Positions 1 through 7,200 of a stretch of 26,055 bases of DNA are shown piece after piece; position 1 is the stretch's first letter, and every line of letters starts with the position of its first letter. Origin of the DNA: a virus; IMG/VR virus record IMGVR_UViG_3300030451_002325, positions 1-26,055 of that record. One strand, 5' to 3'. Position numbers and translations under genes: made by a program. The notes under the pieces are model-generated. The model was not told the origin of the DNA. It ran no database searches and worked only from the letters and a program-made list of their open reading frames with translations.

Positions 1-675
1 ACGGAAGCTGCAGATATAGTAGTAAGTCAAAACAAAAAAGTAGCAAAGCAAATAGGGATTAAACCTGCTGCTAGATGTACAACCGTAAAGCCTGCTGGGA
101 CGACATCTCTGGCACTTGGAACTTCATCTGGTATTCATGCATGGCATAATGATTATTATATCCGTAGAGTTAGAGTTGGTAAAAACGAAAGTATGTATAA
201 ATACTTAGTTAAAAATCATCCTGACTTAATTGAAGATGAATATTTTAGACCTCATGATACTGCTGTAATTAGTATACCGCAAAAAGCACCTGATGGTTCT
301 ATACTTAGAACTGAGTCACCATTTGACCTACTTGAACGTATAAAAAAAGTGGCAACTGAGTGGGTACAACCAGGTCATAAACGTGGTAGTAATACTCATA
401 ATGTTTCAGCTACTGTTAGTTTAAAACCAGATGAGTGGAATAAAGCAGGTAAATGGATGTGGGACAATAGGGAGTATTATAATGGGCTATCTGTCCTACC
501 ATATGATGGCGGTACTTATACTCAAGCACCATTTGAAGATATAGATAAATCTAAATATGAAACTATGATGAAGAGTTTAACTGATGTTAATCTTACTAAT
601 ATAGTAGAAGTTGAAGATGAAACTGATCTAGCAGGTGAATTAGCTTGCGCAGGTGGAGCATGTGAAATAGTATGA
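1..675 (+). CDS. nrdJ: Class II (adenosylcobalamin-dependent) ribonucleotide reductase, C-terminal part
   Basis: Partial gene: the frame is open from base 1, so the 5' part, including the thiyl-radical cysteine region, lies outside the window. The visible 224 residues make the C-terminal third of an enzyme that reduces ribonucleotides to deoxynucleotides using cobalamin. Visible signatures are the phosphate-binding segment KPAGTTS (residues 30-36), followed by GTSSGIH and YYIRRVRV, typical of the class II reductase barrel. The C-terminal redox tail ends CAGGACEIV, with cysteines at 216 and 221 and three residues after the second. This is the spacing of the C731/C736 pair known from the Lactobacillus leichmannii monomeric enzyme, which thioredoxin reduces. 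The gene probably feeds phage DNA synthesis. Its stop overlaps the next start (ATGA). Whether it reduces di- or triphosphates cannot be decided here; the monomeric triphosphate type is favoured by the tail. Confidence 0.9.
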   Translation, partial: TEAADIVVSQNKKVAKQIGIKPAARCTTVKPAGTTSLALGTSSGIHAWHNDYYIRRVRVGKNESMYKYLVKNHPDLIEDEYFRPHDTAVISIPQKAPDGSILRTESPFDLLERIKKVATEWVQPGHKRGSNTHNVSATVSLKPDEWNKAGKWMWDNREYYNGLSVLPYDGGTYTQAPFEDIDKSKYETMMKSLTDVNLTNIVEVEDETDLAGELACAGGACEIV

Positions 676-929
676 TAGAATCATTTGTATATGGTTTATT
701 AGCTACAGGGATTATGTTAGCTATAAACAAAGTTGTTATAACTATATTCTTAAAATCAAAACAGTCAGGTATAGGTTTAATATATGGTAGTATGGCTGCT
801 AAGTTATTATTTTTAAGTGTATTTACTTTAGTTATAGAAGAAGACTTACAAAAACCAATTATATATTGTTCTATAATTTTAATAGGTATAATATACTCTA
901 ATCTAAACACAATACTAAAATTAAAATGA
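672..929 (+). CDS. Small three-helix membrane protein, function unknown
   Basis: 85 residues, not recognised. The sequence is strongly hydrophobic, with three likely transmembrane segments at about residues 5-27, 38-56 and 62-81. Charged residues lie in the loops (K28, K30, then EED and K near 57-61) and the C-terminus is basic (LKLK). The start codon overlaps the reductase stop (ATGA), implying translation by coupling to the upstream gene. There is no proper ribosome binding site; a GGAG about 15 bases upstream belongs to the reductase tail codons and is too far away. The next gene overlaps its stop in the same way. It could be an inner-membrane accessory or superinfection/lysis-related protein, but nothing in the sequence decides this. 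Confidence 0.75.
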   Translation: MIESFVYGLLATGIMLAINKVVITIFLKSKQSGIGLIYGSMAAKLLFLSVFTLVIEEDLQKPIIYCSIILIGIIYSNLNTILKLK

Positions 930-1081
930 AACGATTAGCAATAATAGGAGGCATTGGCATGATGACTATGTCAGGTGCTAATATGATGTGGCATGGCCAA
1001 CAATTTGGTAACAACGCCAATACAGTTGCAATAGCAAGTGGAGCATTTATTTGTTCAATTGGAATTAGTTTAAAAATATAG
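926..1081 (+). CDS. 51-residue methionine-rich membrane peptide, function unknown
   Basis: A short gene starting with an ATG that overlaps the previous stop (ATGA). It encodes 51 residues, beginning MKRLAIIGG and ending SIGISLKI. Two hydrophobic stretches (about residues 4-16 and 33-49) flank a polar loop with a tryptophan and a histidine. Methionines are frequent in the first half (positions 1, 12, 13, 15, 20 and 21). The N-terminal MKR followed by a hydrophobic run could also be a signal-like anchor. Support comes from the overlap geometry and the membrane-like composition; no family is recognised. It ends two bases before the start of a 12-residue cysteine-rich peptide. Confidence 0.6.
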   Translation: MKRLAIIGGIGMMTMSGANMMWHGQQFGNNANTVAIASGAFICSIGISLKI

Positions 1082-1083
1082 TT

Positions 1084-1122
1084 ATGTGTCCATTATGTGG
1101 AGGTCTCTGCGGAGGCTGCTAA
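1084..1122 (+). CDS. 12-residue cysteine-rich micropeptide (four Cys)
   Basis: An ATG two bases after the preceding stop opens a 12-codon frame, MCPLCGGLCGGC, ended by TAA four bases before the terminator hairpin. A third of the residues are cysteine, arranged C-x2-C-x3-C-x2-C, a spacing suited to binding a metal ion or iron-sulphur cluster, or to disulphide exchange. The first pair, CPLC, has the form of a glutaredoxin CPxC site, and CGGC echoes the CAGGAC tail of the reductase in the same operon. No ribosome binding site is visible, but the position favours reinitiation after the 51-residue gene. It is the last frame in the operon. It may be chance: 12 codons is too short for statistical support. 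Confidence 0.4.
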   Translation: MCPLCGGLCGGC

Positions 1123-1125
1123 ATA

Positions 1126-1157
1126 AAAAGGGGACCTCGTTTGAGATCCCCTTTTTT
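1126..1157. terminator. Bidirectional rho-independent terminator between converging operons
   Basis: Stem AAAAGGGGACCTC (1126-1138), loop GTTT (1139-1142), returning arm GAGATCCCC then TTTT. There are 13 positions with a single C/A mismatch. A run of six T follows on the plus strand and a run of five A precedes it (1125-1129), so it has a U-tract on both strands. It sits four bases after the micropeptide stop and 43 bases after the stop of the 2416-residue minus-strand gene, so it can end both operons. The 1158-1200 remainder holds no gene. Confidence 0.93.
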
Positions 1158-1200
1158 GGTTACAGGAACTTTGGGTATGGTGCCCAGTTTTTTTTGTTCC

Positions 1201-4200
1201 TCAATAATTTCTAGATCTACCACCTCTATTTCTTCTATTAGAAGATCTATATCCACTTCTTTTTCTAGACTTCTTTTTAGTTTTCTTTTTCTTTGGCGGT
1301 TTTATTTGCCATTCAGGCCAACCTAACAACATTGCTATACTTTCCCACGTCTCAGTATCTTCAGCTAATGCAGCGTCAATATTATTTACTTTGTTGTAAA
1401 CTCTATCAACAGGTAAATTAGTAGTGGCTGATATTACTTTACCTGCAGCTTCATAAGCTGGATTGTCTAAAGCAAAACCTTTTTCATATATTTCTTCTCT
1501 ACGTTTCTTACTATCAAACATCCAAGCAGCTTGTCTAAGTCTAGATATTTTACTACTAATAGGTGGTGAAAATTGTAATAACTTATATATTGAATCTACA
1601 TATTCAGGTCTAGGTCTATCTGATCTTTCATATAAATCCATTAAAAAGTTTTTTGCTACAGATACTGCAGAACCACCTATACCTAAACCTCTAAGTAAAG
1701 AATCAGCCATACCGTTAGCAACTTTTGTATATGTTTTTTCTTTATCTTCGTCTTTTTCTTCATCATCACCAAAACCTAGCATTTGTATACCGGCTTGAAG
1801 TGCGTTGAATATTAAGTTTTGTACGGCTGTGTAATATATTATTTTACTAATGTTACTTTTTCTATCACCTCTACCTGCTACTAAATCTTGATAAGCTCTT
1901 TTAGTTAACCTACCATACTGCATAGGTGTATTAGCAAAAGCTAATAATAATCTACCTAAAGAACTAGCTTGTTGTTGTGATATTTTATCTGGTCTACTAG
2001 ACTGTTGTGACTCTTCAGCTAATTCTCTAAAATCTTGAAAGGCTTGTGCCTCAGCTTCTGTTTGAGTCATACCTTCAGATACGTAGGTATTTATCCTGTT
2101 TCTATAAAACGTAGCACCACCTGAAGCAATAGCAAAACTATCAGCTATCTGCGTGGGTAAAAATCCTTTTTTAAGTATATAGTTAAGTACAGCTCTTGCT
2201 TTATTTTTAGATGTCTTAGCAGCATCAGCTATTTCACTTTCTGATATATTAATTCTAAGTCCGTTACGTCTGTCAACTAAAAAATCAGAGTTCATTAACT
2301 TTTTAAAATCAGACCAATATTGTTTTTGATTAGCAAAAGCTTTACCAGCAGCATATATGTTATTATCATTCCAGTTAATAAAGTTTATTGAAGATATTAA
2401 TTGTAACACAGCTGATCTAGTATTAAAGAACATTATAGCACCAACAGAACCGTTTATCCAGTTTAATAATCTATCGCTAATTCTATTGCTACCTTGTATT
2501 CTATTTTTACCAGTTTTCATTCTGGTTAACATGTTTTCTAGAGCTTCTCTATACTTACTACCGTAAGCAGCTTCTAACTTATTTAAGTTTTCTTTACTAA
2601 ATATAGCATCTACATTTTCTTGCCATTGTTGTAAATACTTAGGTCTTTTAACTGTATTTAATCCTTCAATTAGATCTGTAGTAATAGTTCCAGCTAACCA
2701 ACTATCAGCAGGAGCAGGATAACCATCTTCTTTATTTATTTTAATTAATTCTTCAGCAAAAGTTTTTAGCTTTTCATTTCCTTCTACTATTTTGTTAGCA
2801 TCTGCTAAATCTCTTTTAGATATTCCTGGTATATCCATACCTTGTTTATTCCATATATACATACGAACTACTTGTTCGTTTGTAAAACCATCAAAAGCTT
2901 CTTTTTGTAAATCTTTAGGTACGTCTAGATTTTTCTTTAAAGCCTCAAAGTCTGCCATTAATTGTACTCTTGCAGCTGCTAAACTATCCATTGCTTTAGA
3001 AAAAGGATTAAATAAATTTTCTTTAAAAAACTTCATTTGAGCATCTCCAATTTTACCTTTGCCAAGCAACGGATATATCAAACCTAGCATATCTTCAGCA
3101 GAATAAGGGATCCAAAATTTACCTTTACCTTTTGAAGCTCCTATTTGTTTTGCTCTAGCTTCTGAATAAGTTTTTTCAGCACCTATACCTTTAGTTTCTT
3201 CTATTATCTTATTAAAGTCTTCACTTAAACTTTTACTAAATTTAGGTCTTGCTTGTTGCACTTTAGATTTAACATCTAATACTGACATTGCTTTTTTAAC
3301 TGCCGCTACATTTTGCATAGCGTCGTCTGCGAAATAAAAATCATTATATCCTTCAGCTGCTTTACCAACTAGCCATTGTGCTTTAGCTTTACCTGTAGAA
3401 TTACCTAATCCTATTATATTTTGTTTTTTGAACTCAACACCTTGTGATTTTAAAAACTCATATATAGCTTGTTGAGCTTCTGGAGCTCTAGCAGTTAATA
3501 CAAATAAATCTTCATTACCTCTAGCTGCTTTTATTTTTTTAGCTATATCTAATAATGGCCCAGGTTTACCTTTAGTAACTTTATTAAACTCTGAAAAATC
3601 AAACTTATAACCTTGATCTAGTAGCTCTTTACCTTGACTAGCAAATTCTTCAGCATTTAATTTACCTTTTGTCCCATCAGGAGCTGTATATAGAATATCT
3701 GATTTAGTATAAGCAAGTGTGTCATCAAAATCAAATACTCTAATTTTTTTAACAGGCTGATCTAAAGAGTTAGCTAAATCTAAAGCTTTATCTGTTTTAC
3801 TAAATTGTCTAAGCATATCATCATTAGTCATATCTTTATCAGCTATGACTTGACTATCGTTTGCTTCTTGCTTGTTAGCTTTTATAGCTGCTTGCTCGTC
3901 TTGATAAGCTTGTTTTAAATCCTTACCTTTAACTGATTTTTTAAACGAAGTAACATTACCTTCTTTATCGAACTGAGGAGTATAAACAGTCATTTCAAAA
4001 GGAAACTTACCATAAGTAGTTGGATTATAATATCTATCAAACCTACTTGTAGAATTTTGAGGTATACTAGATTTATATCTTATATTAATAGCATCATCCA
4101 TTAATTCAGGTATAACACTAGTACTAGAATCTTTAAACTTTTGTTTTAACTCAGCTTCTGTAATATCGCCATTAACAAATTGAGCCATGTAGTTTTGCAT

Positions 4201-7200
4201 AACTTTTACAGGTGGGTTATGCTCATACGTATAGTCTGAAGGATTTTTACTTTCACTTAATGCTATACTATCTATAGCGTAAGCAGATCTAAGTATTGCT
4301 GTCATATCTCCAACAGATGCAGCAAAAAACATACCAAGATCGTTTATTGTTATATCAGCTTCAGTTCCTTTGTTTTCTTTATACCATTTTAATTGTCTTA
4401 TAATAGCATTTTGATTACCAGTAGCATCATTATAACTCAAGAGTAAACTTTCATTACTTAATTTACCATCTTTTAAAAATTCTTCTAAGTATTTCTTTTT
4501 AGCAGCTGTAGATTGTGGAGCTCTTTTTGTTACTATTTTTTTACCATCATAAACAAGTTTATTGTTAACAAGCTTTAATTTATTTTCTGTATCAAAAGGC
4601 TTTAATAAAACATTAAAAAACTCTGTTTTATTAGTAAATAAACCAAATCTTAAATCAGATCCTCTACCAGATTTTTTACCTTCAACTAATTTCCATATTC
4701 CATCAACTTGTTTCCACGTGTGATTAGGTAGTCCACCTATTTTAGCTGCGGAAGTAAAAGTTTGTTCAAAGTGCTGTACAACATATTGAAAAAACTCAGC
4801 ATCATTATTAAACTCTTGTTGTAAGTCTCCAAAATACTCACTCATTAAACTTAAATAACCTAATATTTGATCTTCTTTTCTAAAGTTTATACCTTCTTTA
4901 CTTATACCTAAGTTTTCTTTTATTGAATCTACATCTGTTTGTTCATCAAAAGATCTATGTAAATATTCGTTAAGTTGAAATTTATCAGGTTTTTTAGCAT
5001 CGTAAAGTGTTTTAGGTGCTTGATCAATTATGTCTTTCCAAGAATTTACTATTTCGTCTCTTAATTTAAGAGGTTTTGTACCTTTTTTATCATATAAGAA
5101 AGTATCATAAGCTAGTCTAAAAGCAGTGTCAACGGTCATACCTTTAGTAGATAGCAACTCTATAAACATTGGAAGACTAGCTAAATACGTCGCTTTCTGG
5201 TCTTCATTTAATTTGTTAAAAGTTTTACCTAAATTTTCTGCGGCAAATAATTTTTCTTTTTTGCTTTTACTAAACAGTTGAGGTGGTATTCCATCTCTAA
5301 GAGTTCTTAATGATTCTATTGCTTCACCATCTTGTATTAATTGTTCTCTAATTTCTTGACTAGATATTACTTGATCAAAGTTTCTTACAAAACCTTTTAG
5401 TATATCACTTACGCCACCTTTACTAGCTACAACTTTTTGATTCCAGTTAGCTTGATCTTTACCTATTATACCAAATGCTTCTTTAAATTCAACATCTGAT
5501 ATGTTAGGTTTTTTAATTTGCACTTTTAAACCTGGACCTGTTTTAGCTCTTACACTACGTTTATTATAAAATTTTTCTAATAATTTATTTACAACACCCG
5601 TAGCTTTAAATTCAGAAGTATAACCCTCAAGTAAAGAACTTTTAGCTGTGTCTATGTTAGAGTTAATAAACTTTTGTATAGCTAGCATTTCTGGTTTATT
5701 AAGATCAGCATTTTTACTTATCTTTCTAAATATAGATTTACCTAGTTTTTCATCTCTACCTATCATCATAGATACTTCTTCAAGAGCTGTACCTTTTAAT
5801 TGTTTTATATTTTTATTTTTTAATGACTTAGCTTTTGATCTAATAGATTTAACAACTTTATCTACGTCGTAAACTTTAGGTATTTTTTCTCTAACCTTTA
5901 CACCTTTTCTTTCGTCTTGTCTTATTTCTCTTTCAGTTCTAGTGTCTCTCGATGTCTCTTCTTCAGCTGCTATTTGTCTAGTGTCTTCTGTTATTCTAGT
6001 TGTTTGATCTTCAACAGACTTTACACCTAGTCTGCTTGCCAATGAATTAAGCCTTTGCATACCAGTGTTAGCCATGTATCTATCAAACTCAGCTTTTTCT
6101 GGATCAAACTTTTCTGCTATACCTGCTAGTTCACTTTTAGCACTATCTATATAAGATCTTCTAGTAAGCCCAGCTTCTTCTCTAACATTTTGTGGTATAC
6201 CACTAAAAAACTTAGCAGCTGCTCTATTAGCAACCTTATCTATCATTGTTTGTACCTGCGCATCTTCAACACCTGGTACTTCTACCTTTTGAGTTCTAGA
6301 TAATTTTCTATCAGAAACTTCTGCTTCTTCTACGCCTAATTCAGATATAGCTTCACTAAGCTTGCCTTCTTTAATACTTTTATTATACTCTCTTAAAAAA
6401 TTATATACATCTCTACCTGTATCAAACTTTATTTTAGAAAAACCTGCTTTACGTAATATAGGAGTAAAAAAGTCTTTTAACTTAGTAAATATATTTTCAT
6501 TATAAGCTATTTCATTTTTAGCTATAGCATCAGAAAATAAAGTTAATGCTTCATCGGGATTTTTTGTTAAGTAATCATCTGAGTATAATCTATTACCTTT
6601 TTCATCTACTGCTTGCAACTTACTATCAAGAACACTTAACTGTTCATCATTTAATTGATTCCTAAAATCTTGTACTAGCTTAGAAGCGTCTTTACCTTTT
6701 AAAGCTTTGTTAAGTATACCATGTAATAATTCATGACTACCGACAGATACAGCACCTGTTTCTTGAGCAACTTCTTTATTTATATATATAGTGTTTCCTT
6801 GTATAAAACCATCTGACTCTGCGGCTTCTTCACCAAATCTATCTTTAAATTCTTTTTTAGATTTTATTGCTTCTGTTTTTAAACCAAACTTTTTACCTTC
6901 TGACTTTGCAAACTTAACACTTTCTTCTACTTGAGCTTTTCTATCTTTGCCAACTATTTCAGATAATCTAGTATCTATTTCTTCAACTCTTTTTTGTTTG
7001 TCTAATGTTAAGCTTTTTTCATTAACTGATTTTATTTCACCATCTAAAACTTCTTTTTCTTTTAATAATGAAACAACCTCAACTTCAGATTCACCTTTTA
7101 AATTTGCTCTTTTAGTTTTATTAGTAGCTGACTGTGTAGATCTAAAATTCTTTTTAATAGCTTCACCTTGTTCAGGTGTTAATTTAGCAGCTTTAACTTG

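Noticed and set aside
596-910. Minus-strand frame opposite the reductase end and the 85-residue membrane gene.
   Set aside because: It covers parts of two coupled genes in antisense, with no family resemblance and no context; its hydrophobicity is the mirror of AT-rich membrane codons.
1158-1200. A second imperfect hairpin (GGAAC...GTTCC with a nested TGGG/CCCA) between the giant gene stop and the terminator.
   Set aside because: The stems are short (4-5 bp) with large bulges and lack a U-tract; the strong hairpin at 1126-1157 already explains termination.
1141-1326. Plus-strand serine-rich frame over the terminator and the end of the giant gene.
   Set aside because: Its start lies in the terminator stem, and the Ser/Arg-rich text is the antisense of the Lys/Arg-rich tail. 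Other plus-strand frames under the virion block were dismissed for the same reason.
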